Shown one piece after another: positions 1 to 9,987 of a stretch of DNA of 64,000 bases. A program made the position numbers and the translations under genes. The notes beneath the pieces were generated by a model, which was given only the letters and a program-made list of their open reading frames with translations, ran no database searches and had not been told where the DNA came from. Position 1 is the first letter of the stretch. Each line of letters opens with the position of its first letter. The stretch is from Drosophila miranda (lineage: Eukaryota > Arthropoda > Insecta > Diptera > Drosophilidae). The stretch covers positions 20,646,001 to 20,710,000 of the forward strand of contig NC_046675.1 of assembly GCF_003369915.1 (NCBI RefSeq). The letters run 5' to 3'.

Positions 1-708
1 CTCGGTGAGGGGGAAAGCCTCATCAGAGACCAGTGTATATGGGGATACACGGTTCGAGCGCGGCAGAGCAGACGGCGATGGTACGTGAATGCTGTAGTCA
101 TCCAGGCTGTATCGCAAATCAGAGTGCAGCCACACACTGGCGTCGCCAATTTTAGCATCTGTTGCGACATTCACATAGACGAACCTATACTTGGCGTCAA
201 CGATTACCATTAGCATCATGGAGGGTTCTCCATTGCTTGGCATGGGTCTTGTTTTGCAATGCTTTCCTGAAATATCAATGCTATAATTAATTATATTAAA
301 GGAATGTAATTATTTATGTTCCTTACCATCTATAGCTCCAATGCAATTGGGATATCCCCAAATGTCGTAGAAATCTGAGGCGATTTGTTTCCATTCGTCT
401 GCTGATGTCGGAAACGGTAGGTATTCTTCATTGAGCACATTGTACAAAACAGGTATTGTTTCCTTTAATATCTTCGTAATTGTCGGTATATATGTGGGTT
501 TTGTTTGACGAAACGGCATACGGCCAGTGGACAAATAGAACAGGGTGACTTTAAGTCGCTCCTCTGAGGTAATGCTGTTTCTGAATGGGCTCTTCTTTTC
601 CTGTATAAAAGGCCGCACCTTTTCCAAAATTATATTAAACTGATCTGGCGAGATTCGCAATACTCTTCCATAGAGTACGGAGTCTTCATCTACTATTTCC
701 CTTCCCAA
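1..708 (-). CDS. HARBI1-like PIF/Harbinger nuclease gene, 3' end cut by the window edge
   Basis: The minus-strand reading gives a DDE-nuclease of the PIF/Harbinger type. One exon (708 to 327) encodes a helical N-terminal region, with ERLKVTLFYLSTGR and then NCIGAIDG, the segment around the first catalytic Asp. A 60-bp intron (326 to 267, GTAAGG..TTTCAG) joins in frame to KHCKTRPMPS, then MVIVDAKYRFVYV at the expected spacing, and continues past base 1. The family moves Harbinger transposons; relatives such as HARBI1 are domesticated. An AG acceptor lies just upstream of 708. A minus-strand ORF with ATG at 827 ending REFEG resembles the family's usual N-terminus, but I could not join it in frame, so either an exon is missed or the copy is damaged. 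Whether this is a transposon or a host gene cannot be decided here. Confidence 0.8.
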
Positions 709-861
709 CTTACATTCGAAGCCTGAAATTGATTAATATCCGTGAATTTATACAATAAAAAAATTGTTTTAATGTTTTACTGGCCTTCAAACTCTCGCTG
801 CAACAATCCCCTTTTCGATGCCTCCATCTTCCTCCTGCGCTGGTTCTGCTTTCGCAGCATG

Positions 862-1390
862 AGCAATGCAGTCAAATAACTATTTTGCATTAATAACAAT
901 GCTGCACATAGTTTTCTTCTTTTTTCTATTTCCATTTTGCTTGTTATTTTGTGTATTGCGTATATTTTGTGCGTTCTTCTTCTCTTCATTTTTCTGTGTA
1001 GAAGCTACCAGCACTGTTTGTGCCAACAACGGTGTTTGCCAACACGAACAGCTGTTCCTTCAGCCCAATTTTGTGGTTCAAAAGTAAATTCTGTGCAAGC
1101 AAACCAAAAAAAGTTGTAAATTATTGCTTTTCTCTGCCTCAAACTGTTTTAAACTGTACAAAATGAACTGTGATGCTTTTTGCACTTCTTCGAATATCAG
1201 AAGTCGCGGTCAAAGTGGAAAAGCTAAGCAAAAACTGTGCAAGTCGTGAGCTTTTCGACGTTGGTCAGAATCACGAGTGGCTGCAAGGTTTCAGCTTGTG
1301 AAGATTGAAGAAGTCGCAGTCGTGACGGCAGTCGTCGTCGATATTTGCAAGTGTTTTCCGAGGCTCAATAAGTAACTCAATCGATTGAAA
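862..1390. other. Upstream region of the BED/hAT gene
   Basis: I see no gene here. The AT-rich ORFs are low-complexity Phe/Leu strings. Bases 1200-1345 are rich in AAGTCG and CAGTCGTCG motifs, some of which recur inverted downstream of the gene (3983-4043). Confidence 0.5.
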
Positions 1391-3841
1391 ATGACGCCAA
1401 AAAAACGCGAAAAAACTAATGTTTGGATTTACTACGTAAATAATACAGAAAGCGGGCTGGCTACGTGCAGAATGTGCAATGGCACCTTAAAAAACAACAG
1501 GGTGTCGAATTTAAAAACACATTTATGGAATCGCCACAAAATAAAAGTTTTAAAAATAACCCCGATCGAAACCAAAGTTGACGAGTCATCCGATCTGGAT
1601 TCCGAGATTTCTGAAAAAATAATACACAAGCAGAAAAGAACAGTTGTGAATAAGAAGCAAACACTTAGACAAAAACGTAATGCTCTTTGGAAATATTTCG
1701 AGAATAATATAGACAGCGGTCTGGCCAAGTGCAAAATATGCAAAGCCCCGCTAAGAAACAGAGTTTCAAATCTGAAAGGTCATTTATTCCAACAGCACGA
1801 TATAAACTTATATTATGCCAAAAGACAACCCATGAAAAAAATAAGAGTTAATGTGAATAACTTGTTACTTCGAAACAATAAAAATGATGTTTGGAATTAC
1901 TATGAAAATATTATAGACAGCGGTATAGCCAGGTGCAAGACATGCAATGGTACACTGAAAAACAATAGAGTTTCAAACTTAAAAACACACTTATTGAAGA
2001 TGCATAATCTAAACCTATCAGTTAAAAAAATTCAACCGATCGAATCAGCCTCATCCGAGGCGGATTCAGTGCATTCTGTCAAAATAATACCCAAGGAAAT
2101 ATTAAAAATTAATGTGAATAGAAAACAGTTACTTAGATCTTTTATTGGTCTTGTGACCGAAGACTGCATACCCTTAAAGGTGTTGGATTCACCGAACATG
2201 AGGAATATCATTGGCCCAATTTGCGACGGGCTGGAAGCTGCGGCTGAAAAGCCAATGAGCTTAAATGGCTCAAGCTGCATTAAACATCTGGAATTGGTTG
2301 CATCTAACATAAGACTTGACATCAAAACTGAATTGAAAAACAAGCTGTTGTCATTCAGAATAGACAGTGCCTCGCGGCTATGCAGAAACATAGTGGGAAT
2401 CAGTGCACAATTCCTGAGAGACGCTCAAATAAAATCCCGCTTTTTAGGAATGATTGAACTTAGAAAAGAGCCACTCAAAAATGTTGCCGTCGAAGTGATC
2501 AATGTTCTAAAAAGGTACGACATTAAAGTAGCCCAAATGGTGTCAGCTACATCCGATAACGGAGAGCCCATAGAAGAAAGCGGAGACGACTGTTCCAACG
2601 AAGAGTATCTCAAAAAAATCGAGTTGGTAGAAAAATCACCCAACATCCTATTAGGACATATTCGAGTCTCTCGCTGTGCTGCTCACAGTGCCCAACTTTG
2701 TGTCCTTGATGTTACAAAATCCTCGGAAATAATTAATTACATATTCACTTGTCGTAATTTAACGAAATATATCAGAAAACCATCGAACCGATATCACGAA
2801 ACTTTTGAGCAAAAACAACTAAAGATGCCCCAGCTAGACTGCCCCACCAGATGGGGCTCAACCTATGCGATGTTGGAACATTTGAAGCTAGCTAAAGACG
2901 TGATACCCAAAAACGAATCGGTGAGAAGTAACATTCAAGACGGCAGCTATGTAATAGACTCGTTTTGGGAATTTATCGAAAGCTATTGCGTCGTATTCGG
3001 TCCCTTGCAAAAAACAATACTCAAATTCGAAGAGGAGCAACTGCACTACGGCAATTTTTATGCTCAATGGTTAAAATGCAAGATATGCACTGAAAAAATC
3101 GTAAAGGATGCCAGTCAAACTTTGACGACAACAATTGGAAATATAATTTTGAACTCCATCGATAAGCGAACAACAAAATTTATGAATAGTAAACGTTTAG
3201 TTTCGTGTTTGTATTTGGATCCTCGATTCCATCATACCTTGACAGCAGAGCAAAAAGTGCAAGCTAGAGATTATTTAAAACAAATTTGGGATAGAATCAC
3301 GGAACTTAATCCCGAGGTAACTTCTTGTTCAGCATCGATGGTTTCGATTCCAGATCAATCCGTTGACTTTGACGAAGAAGATGAGTTACTAAACCAATAC
3401 TTGACTCAAGGACTACTTGAAGCGAACGTTGGAAGTAAAAGCGATGTGTATACAAAGATTGAGACTCTTCAGCTTCCATTTCAAAGAATTGATGTAGACG
3501 TTCTATCGTTTTGGCAAGCGAAAGAAAACTCTGATCAGGAGCTGTATGCAATAAGCAAGGTGTGCTTTGCAATACCGCCCACTCAGGTAAATAGTATTCA
3601 TTTTTATTATAAATTTAAAGTTTTATTAAATATTTTTCATTCATCACAGGTGGCGATGGAGCGACAATTTTCTACGCTACGACTGATGCTTACTGACGAT
3701 TGGAATCAACATGGTCAGGAAACACTAGAAAACATATTTTTGGTGAAATTAAATCCAAATTTTCTTGAATCAGCCATTGACCAGTTGCCGATTTTTCAAA
3801 ACGACCAAAACTCCCCAATAGAATCTATAAAAGACGAATAA
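1391..3841 (+). CDS. Triple BED zinc-finger, hAT transposase-derived protein
   Basis: The ATG at 1391 (AAAATG context) opens 816 codons. Three BED-type fingers come first: C26-x2-C29 with H44-x4-H49, and two repeats near residues 105-135 and 175-205, each with RVSNLK(T/G)H. A hAT RNase-H-like region follows: SATSDNG (an equivalent of the family's T-x-DNG around a catalytic Asp), RCAAHSAQLCVLD, and CPTRWGST. The C-terminus has the hAT dimerisation motif, MERQFSTLRLML..ENIFLVKLN. Bases 3587-3649 look like a 63-bp intron (CAG/GTAAAT..TCACAG/GTGG). It is a multiple of three and free of stops, so both spliced (795 aa) and unspliced (816 aa) products stay open; splicing brings PPTQ next to VAMERQFST, as in other hAT proteins. 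An intact frame over 2.4 kb suggests a recent element or a domesticated gene. Confidence 0.85.
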   Translation: MTPKKREKTNVWIYYVNNTESGLATCRMCNGTLKNNRVSNLKTHLWNRHKIKVLKITPIETKVDESSDLDSEISEKIIHKQKRTVVNKKQTLRQKRNALWKYFENNIDSGLAKCKICKAPLRNRVSNLKGHLFQQHDINLYYAKRQPMKKIRVNVNNLLLRNNKNDVWNYYENIIDSGIARCKTCNGTLKNNRVSNLKTHLLKMHNLNLSVKKIQPIESASSEADSVHSVKIIPKEILKINVNRKQLLRSFIGLVTEDCIPLKVLDSPNMRNIIGPICDGLEAAAEKPMSLNGSSCIKHLELVASNIRLDIKTELKNKLLSFRIDSASRLCRNIVGISAQFLRDAQIKSRFLGMIELRKEPLKNVAVEVINVLKRYDIKVAQMVSATSDNGEPIEESGDDCSNEEYLKKIELVEKSPNILLGHIRVSRCAAHSAQLCVLDVTKSSEIINYIFTCRNLTKYIRKPSNRYHETFEQKQLKMPQLDCPTRWGSTYAMLEHLKLAKDVIPKNESVRSNIQDGSYVIDSFWEFIESYCVVFGPLQKTILKFEEEQLHYGNFYAQWLKCKICTEKIVKDASQTLTTTIGNIILNSIDKRTTKFMNSKRLVSCLYLDPRFHHTLTAEQKVQARDYLKQIWDRITELNPEVTSCSASMVSIPDQSVDFDEEDELLNQYLTQGLLEANVGSKSDVYTKIETLQLPFQRIDVDVLSFWQAKENSDQELYAISKVCFAIPPTQVNSIHFYYKFKVLLNIFHSSQVAMERQFSTLRLMLTDDWNQHGQETLENIFLVKLNPNFLESAIDQLPIFQNDQNSPIESIKDE

Positions 3842-4557
3842 TTTTAAATGAACAAGTTACAAACAAATTAAATATTATTGATTGATAAAAACGATTTTTT
3901 AAAACGACCAAAGTATGATGGACATTAAAAAAATTAATAGTATTAAGTGCAAAAATTACCACAAAACAAAGCGTAATACTTAGACGGCGACTGCCGAAGG
4001 TAAAAATCAACTGTCACTTTTTCGCTTTGACGACTTGCACACCAGCCGTGGGCCGACTGACGTCAGTTTTCGTTACTCACGAAAGTAAAGCAAAAGGCTG
4101 CTGTGCAGATTTGACTGCGAATTCTTATTTCTTCTGATTGTACCGCACGAATGGAGAACACTTTACTAAAAATGAGCAGATATAATTACAATATTAAATA
4201 TGAAATAGTTTAAGCATAAACATCTATTTATCTAAATTTATTCCATGCATTTTCGCTCGGATTTATTTTCCCGCGACGTTTTGCAACACTAAAAAAGAAC
4301 ATAAATTTGAATTACGAAAAAGTGTGCCAAGTTTTTCAAAGTTTGCGCGAATCTAGTTACAAGTTGACACAAATATGCACATGAGCATAAAACGGGCTGC
4401 ATATATGCGGCCATAAATCACGGGCCACGTGGATACGCAGTGCGTATGCTATATGCAAATGAATACGGCTAAAAAAGTACCGGCGATAAAACGCTGCCGA
4501 CTTATCGCCAGTGGAAGCGCCGCCAAGTCGCCGCCAACAATTTTTGGAGGTCTAGGT
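3842..4557. other. Intergenic region between the BED/hAT gene and the astacin gene
   Basis: I see no gene. It holds AT-rich sequence and inverted copies of motifs found 5' of the hAT gene (3983-3996 and 4029-4043). From 4230 on there are several GATA-type sites (TTATCT, TTATCG, GATAAA), which would suit a gut-expressed protease; that is an inference. Confidence 0.4.
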
Positions 4558-4562
4558 GAGAC

Positions 4563-4568
4563 TATAAA
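4563..4568 (+). promoter_or_regulatory. TATA box of the astacin gene
   Basis: TATAAA lies 38 bp 5' of the ATG at 4601. A start about 25-30 bp downstream would leave a very short 5' UTR. Confidence 0.7.
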
Positions 4569-4600
4569 TTGGCCGTCGTCCCAGTCCGGTCCCACAGAAA

Positions 4601-5491
4601 ATGAGGGAACGTGGCGTAATGGCAAAGTTGCAACGAATTCTCACATCTTTGTTCCTTCTAGGCGTGGCCGGGGCCCTCCCGATGGTGGACCTGGACTCTG
4701 AGGACGTGATTGACTTGTCGGATCTGGGCGAGGCCATATTCGGTAATCCGGACAGCGAGACCACGGGCGTCCTGGTCGATGCCCATGATGAGCAGTCCCA
4801 ACAGAATCCCGAGGAGCTGGGCACCTACTACGAAGGCGACATCCTCATTCCTCTAAGTTATCGCGAGGCGCGTTCCAACAGCACCCGCAACGGCATCCTC
4901 GCGCAGAGCTTCCGCTGGCCGGGAGCCGTCGTGCCCTACGAGATCAAGGGTCCCTTTACGACCCAAGAGCTGGGCAACATTAACCACGCCTTCAAGGAGT
5001 ACCACACCAGGACCTGCGTGCGCTTCAAGCCGCGCTCCACCGAAAAGGACTATATATCAATTGGAAGCGGAAAGTCGGGCTGCTGGAGCAGCATTGGGCG
5101 ACTGGGCGGACGCCAGGAGGTCAATCTGCAGTCGCCCAACTGCCTCCGGACCTATGGCACCCCCATACACGAACTGATGCATGCCCTGGGCTTCTTTCAC
5201 GAGCAGAATCGCCACGAGCGGGACTCGTACGTCAAGGTGATGAGCGACAACATCAAGCCCGACATGATGGCCAATTTCGAAAAGGCCAGTTCCAGGACCC
5301 AGTCGGGATTTGGCGTGGACTACGATTATGGCAGCGTGATGCACTATTCGAGCACCAGCTTCACCCGGAACGGACAGCCAACGCTGAAGGCGCTGCGCCC
5401 CAGTTCCGCGGCCAGTCAGATGGGACAGCGCAAGGGTTTTTCCGATGGAGATGTGCGCAAGATCAATGCCATGTACAAGTGCAAGGTGTAG
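4601..5491 (+). CDS. Secreted astacin (M12A) zinc metalloprotease
   Basis: A single-exon ORF of 296 aa. The first ATG (AAAATG) fits fly initiation better than the second at 4619. Both precede a hydrophobic signal peptide (LTSLFLLGVAGALP). A propeptide of about 100 residues follows, then the catalytic domain from FRWPGAVVPYEI. The zinc site HELMHALGFFHE starts at residue 190 (H190, H194 and H200 as ligands, E191 catalytic). The Met-turn is SVMHYSSTSF (M247). The protein ends CKV after RKINAMYK, so it has no EGF or CUB tail and matches the short Drosophila astacins (gut or seminal-fluid enzymes such as Semp1). It converges on Uck, whose distal stop lies 136 bp away. Which fly paralogue is the orthologue I cannot tell. 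Confidence 0.95.
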   Translation: MRERGVMAKLQRILTSLFLLGVAGALPMVDLDSEDVIDLSDLGEAIFGNPDSETTGVLVDAHDEQSQQNPEELGTYYEGDILIPLSYREARSNSTRNGILAQSFRWPGAVVPYEIKGPFTTQELGNINHAFKEYHTRTCVRFKPRSTEKDYISIGSGKSGCWSSIGRLGGRQEVNLQSPNCLRTYGTPIHELMHALGFFHEQNRHERDSYVKVMSDNIKPDMMANFEKASSRTQSGFGVDYDYGSVMHYSSTSFTRNGQPTLKALRPSSAASQMGQRKGFSDGDVRKINAMYKCKV

Positions 5492-5626
5492 CTGATTGAA
5501 ATGATCTCTCTGATCCGATTTGGTTTATTGGAAAAATATATCTATATATAATTGATTAGATCATTAACATTCGCCTAGATGTGCTGTGTCTTGTACTGCG
5601 CTCTGTTTGCTGATATGTGCCCCCTC

Positions 5627-5757
5627 TTAGTGGTGCGGCAGGTTCTTGTTCGTGTCGAAGAAGAAATTTCCCTGCATATTGAGCTCTTTGCAAAGCGTGG
5701 AGAATCTTCTGATGGCATTGTAGGTGCCATTGCCGCTGCTGCTGCTGCCGATGGTAT
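5627..5757 (-). CDS. Uck: Uck distal alternative last exon
   Basis: It follows an AAAAG acceptor at 5758 and joins in phase to the perfect donor CCCAG/GTAAGG inside exon A (last base 5937). It adds a Ser/Gly run and then a helix-like segment ending [12 protein letters not shown] before TAA. The exact phase match and the protein-like composition support it; no transcript was seen. Confidence 0.7.
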
Positions 5758-7114
5758 CTTTTACAGAGAAACATAAAGTGTGACATACATTATATGCTAG
5801 GTCCAGACCGATGGTTGCTTGGCCGCATGCAGATGGTGATTAGTAGGTGTTTTTGCTAGTAGTAAACATTATTGTGATCCATCCAGTGGTTAGTGTGGAC
5901 GAGCCTTGCACTGCAGCTTGCGGCTGGTGGCCTTACCTGGGCCCAAAATGCTTCTGGCATTCAAGTCCAGATTCATGTAGAGCGCCATGTTGCCGGTGGA
6001 ACCAGGATGTGAGCGATTGTTGAGAAAGTCTCTGATATGCTGCACAATTAAATCGATGGCCACTGAAAGGGAGAAGCAGTCAAACGTTATAGAAGACAAA
6101 GTCCCAGCAAAGGTACGTTTCGTTTGTTAGATCGTTCTAGGCATTTGGAACTCAAACAACGGAAACAATCCACTTACCTCCCAGGCCGCCCATTTGCAGC
6201 TAAACTCAACCAAAACGATATCCAAGCAGTCTACGGGGCTAGGACTTACTCTAGCTCTAGTTAGTATGTGGTATTACCTAAGTCGCATCTAAGTTACGCT
6301 GGGCGGCATTTGTCTGTTAAACTCTACCGATCGAAAGTTGGGTGGGTGAGTTTGTTTTATGTGGTTTTTGTTGTGTGCTTTACGATACGACTAATTATAA
6401 TGCCTGCCATCTCGCAGCCGTACATTGTACTTAATAAACAAAACATTTATTTATCCAATTCGTCTTTTATGTATATTTAGATTTTTTTACGTCTAGCTTT
6501 ATCAGTAGCAACAATTAGTGAACGCTATAGTCGGGTGTTCCGACTGTGTGGTGTACCCTCTACTTGATTTAGTGAGCGCTAATCAAAAATAGAGGAACAG
6601 ATATCCTCATTGTTAATATAACTCCTAGGATATTTAATAGCTGCAACCACGGTTGCTCTATAAAAAAATCAGAAATCGCCAACATGGATAACTGATATTG
6701 ATAAATTTCAATCAAATTGAGCCAACAAGTGGAAAAAATCACCGTGGCTGCAACAAAGTTTCTGTGTTATTAAAAGGGGTTTTCTTCAACATTTCTGGAA
6801 TATTCTGGAATACAACAAAATTGTATAGTCGTTGGATTCTAGGGACCGACATGTGCCCGTCGCCAACTTGTCAAATACTGTGTATATTCTTGTTGGATTC
6901 TGGGATCGACTCAGCTACCCAGGACAATACAAAGCCGTGTAGGCAGCGCGGTCTATCAAGCATCGAACGAAAATTGAAACGGAATCTGTTCCTGATGTGA
7001 TATCTTGGTATTTGATAGCCTCTAGTTATACGTGGGAAAGAATCATGGAACATTTCGAAAATTGTTACGAATATATTTGAGAACGTGAGTCAGTGCTTTA
7101 AAAGATAAACAGAC

Positions 7115-7152
<38 letters not shown>

Positions 7153-9104
7153 GAGTTGCAAGCAAATTATTGATCTACAAGTATCGGGTATATATAAATA
7201 TGAATAGTACAGTAGTTAGATTTGTGACATGTGTGTGATTTTCGGGTGAGAGTTGAGTGCTTAGGAACGGAACCTTACAAAAAGTCAGAGCAAAGGAGCA
7301 TTTAGGTTAGACCCAGTTTTGTGAAATATTATCACTGTAACAATTCTTCTATAACTTAGGCCAGAGTTAGACTGGAAACGAAATCATTGGGTTATGTTAT
7401 GTTATCGTTATGGGAACAAAAACGAGCTTACACTACCATGTGTATTTCAATATTGTAATAATAATAGTAGAGTAGATTATAGCTAAAGATATAGAACTTT
7501 TCAATCTTAGGGCTACATTAGTGGATTATAAGGAGCGAAATGAGGAGCGATGCCCGCGCTTAAGGTATAGAGAAGGAGGTTCTTTGTTTATCTCTGTTAG
7601 TTTGGTTTTTTTCTGCGATTCTTAATTTTGGCAATTAGCTTATAAGCTTAGAGGACACGGCGCGCCATAGTCTGGGCCTTGGGGGTCTGGGGTTGGTGGT
7701 CGGTTAGGCTTAGGCTTATGCACTTTAGTGATCTCTCTTCATGCTGGACGGCGCAGCTCTGATTGTGTGGCTGTGCTGTGCGCTGTTGGTGTTGGCGAGT
7801 ATCTCCCCGATATGGTGTACAATGAGATCAATGGCAACTGCAAGAGATACAATAAAAACAACAGGAACAAACAAAAAAAAAAAACGTAGACAAACCAAAA
7901 AAAAAAAAAAAACGAAAACAAAGAGAAAAGAGAGAGCAACAAAGAAAAGGAGAACTTTTTGATAGGAATATATATGTTTAAAGATAAATATATAAATATC
8001 AAGCAGACTATTTGATTGGGTCTCGTTTGTACTTAGATTTAAGATTGTTAATTTCGAACAGGAAACCAAAAACCATACAAAATTGTTTATAACTATTGTT
8101 ATTTATATAACAAAAAACTCAACGAATCACTACAAACGCTAGACGTGTGAGTGTGTGTATGTGTTATATATACACAAATATATAATGTACGGGTATGTGG
8201 AAAGAAAACAGATGTGTCTCTGTGGGACTGGGTGTGGATCTTACCTGTGTTGTCGGCACCGCGCGGTATTATAACGTCAGCAAACTTTTTCGTCTAAAAA
8301 AGGGGGAGGAAAAAACTGTCAAATGGTCACTGAAAATGGGGCTAGATACGCTTACGGGCGAGCAGAACTCCTCGAAGGCGGGCTTCACAAAGGTCATGTA
8401 CTGGGTGAGCACAGCGTCCAGGTCCCTGCCACGCTCATTGATATCACGTGGCACTGCCAAGGAAAAAGAAAAGGGGTTATGGCATCTGGATGCTACAGTA
8501 GACATGGAGTCACGCTTACCGCGTCGTGCCAGTCTGGTGTCAGAGTCGGTGTCCACGAACAGTTTCATGTGGAAGAGGTCCCGAATCTTGGGAAAGTAGA
8601 ACACCAGTATGCCCTCAAAGAGCACCACATCCGCCGGATAAATAACGAGCATGTTCTCAAAGTCCCTGAAAAGAGATTGAACATAATTTACACACACAAA
8701 ACACATTTACTAGCAGCAGGTGGCACTCACAGAGAATTGGTGCGGTAGTCATAGCCGGGTATCTTCACCTTGTGACCCTTGAGGATGCCCTGAAGTGTAT
8801 CGAACATCAGCTCTTCGTTGAAGGCGTCCGGATGGTCAAAGTTGAACAGGCCCTTCTGTGCCTTGGCCTTCTCGGCGGCTGTCAGCTCGCGATAGAAGCT
8901 GTCCTGGCTGATAGCCACCACCTGGCGCTGTGTATGGTCCATTTCGGCCTGCCCAAGTTGCTCCATGATCTTCTTGCACACGGTAGACTTGCCGCTGGCC
9001 GTGCCTCCTGCCACGCCAATCAAAAACGGCGACTTAACCTCATCTCCGGTCAGAGCATCGCCGTTCGGCAGGTGCAGAATGTCTTCTTTGTTGGAGTCGC
9101 CCAT
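5627..9104 (-). CDS. Uck: Uridine-cytidine kinase, multi-exon with alternative 3' exons
   Basis: It phosphorylates uridine and cytidine to UMP and CMP in pyrimidine salvage. Common exons on the minus strand: 9104-8731, 8665-8520, 8453-8356 and 8293-8245, all with GT..AG borders and introns of 62-66 bp. They encode the P-loop [12 protein letters not shown] (residues 30-41), [39 protein letters not shown], and [14 protein letters not shown]. Three endings fit in phase after 8245: exon B (7837-7725, 259 aa), exon A (6062-5890, 279 aa), or a shortened exon A (6062-5937) spliced to 5757-5627 (307 aa). An AATAAA on the minus strand at 5529-5524 follows the last stop. The start is set by the conserved MGDSNKED and the end of the frame. 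Exon 1 and its upstream flank recur in the array to the right. Confidence 0.93.
5890..6062 (-). CDS. Uck: Uck alternative last exon A
   Basis: The acceptor CTTTCAG precedes 6062. The exon begins [16 protein letters not shown], matching the conserved C-terminal helix of UCK enzymes. Read through to 5890 it ends [10 protein letters not shown]; vertebrate UCK2 also ends in RPH, as I recall. The internal donor at 5937 gives the choice of splicing on to 5757. Confidence 0.8.
6063..7724 (-). other. Uck intron or alternative 3' UTR between last exons
   Basis: I see no further exon. It contains an AT dinucleotide tract (7117-7150) and AT-rich sequence. It is intron for the exon A isoforms and would supply the 3' UTR for the exon B isoform, though I see no AATAAA close below 7725. 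Confidence 0.6.
7117..7150. repeat. (AT)n microsatellite
   Basis: About 17 uninterrupted AT units. Confidence 0.95.
7725..7837 (-). CDS. Uck: Uck alternative last exon B (duplicate of exon A start)
   Basis: The acceptor TCTTGCAG precedes 7837. The exon begins [16 protein letters not shown], clearly homologous to exon A ([16 protein letters not shown]), and is in the same phase from 8245. It then diverges to a 37-residue end SSMKRDH. This is an exon duplication that makes the two last exons mutually exclusive. An A-rich stretch (7868-7910) lies in the intron just upstream. Confidence 0.82.
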
Positions 9105-9174
9105 TCGGAAAATTTGTTGGAAAAGTGCTTATTTTTCTTTTCTACCAAACTAACAAACAGCTGACCGATTTATA

Positions 9175-9182
9175 TATCGATA
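9175..9182. promoter_or_regulatory. DRE-type core element (TATCGATA) upstream of Uck
   Basis: A palindromic TATCGATA lies about 70 bp 5' of the Uck ATG. It matches the DNA-replication-related element bound by DREF (and by BEAF-32) in housekeeping fly promoters. It is copied in units 3, 5 and 6 (for example 20518-20525). Confidence 0.65.
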
Positions 9183-9305
9183 TATATGTTTTTTCAATAA
9201 TATTTTTATAGGTGAATTACCCGCAACCAATTAAAATAAGCTGCCGTCGACCGCTGTGATGAGGACCATTCAATTTTCAACCTCAGAAAGTAGGATTGTT
9301 AATTT

Positions 9306-9780
9306 TTGAAATCATATCGTATTTCGATATATCAAATTTTCTAAATTTTAATATCGCCATATCGAATACATCAATTATAAAAAATCAATATATCGGAAAA
9401 AATTCCAGAAAGATGTTTTTAGTTTAAAGACGTGTTTTTTTTTAATTTTTTGTTTTCAACAAATAATTTTGAAGCTGCTGAGCTTTCGGGGGTTGTTAAA
9501 TATTTAAGAGTCAGCTGTGAATCCAGGTTACAATCCAGGGTAGCTCTCTATTATCTAGTCCTGATATGTGCACCGAAGTTTAATGTATTTCTACTTGTCT
9601 TCACAATTTTATCGCAAAGATTTCACGATAGGAGTTTTGGTAGAATTTATTATACAAGTTATTTTATCTTGTCCATGAATAAACGATACATGGTGGTCGA
9701 TGTTTTCTAAAAATATCGATTTGTGATATAGTCGTCGAGAAAATATCGCAGACAAAATATCGTATCATATATCATATCGA
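9306..9780. promoter_or_regulatory. CGATA/TATCG motif cluster between Uck and the P-derived gene
   Basis: About a dozen CGATA or TATCG words lie in under 500 bp, far above chance. Such clusters are the binding sites of the BEAF-32/DREF boundary and promoter factors. The interval separates Uck (minus) from the THAP gene (plus), so it may act as a shared bidirectional promoter or insulator. It is repeated, in full or in part, in every unit. Confidence 0.55.
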
Positions 9781-9987
9781 ATATAAGCAATCGTAATTCG
9801 TTTGTTATTGTCACAGCTGACAGGTAGGAAATATAAACAAATTTTTTCTAATAAACAAAGGGAAGTAATTAAAAACAAATCATAAACGTATGGTATAGAC
9901 GACAGAGACTGTGTAGCTAAATGTGTGTGTAATTGTGTCATATGTGTGTGTTAATATATTTTCTTTGATTCCTTAACAGGTCTAAAC

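Noticed and set aside
7838-8069. N-terminal extension of the exon B ORF
   Set aside because: Low-complexity Phe/Leu from an A-rich intron; the splice acceptor at 7838 explains the real exon.
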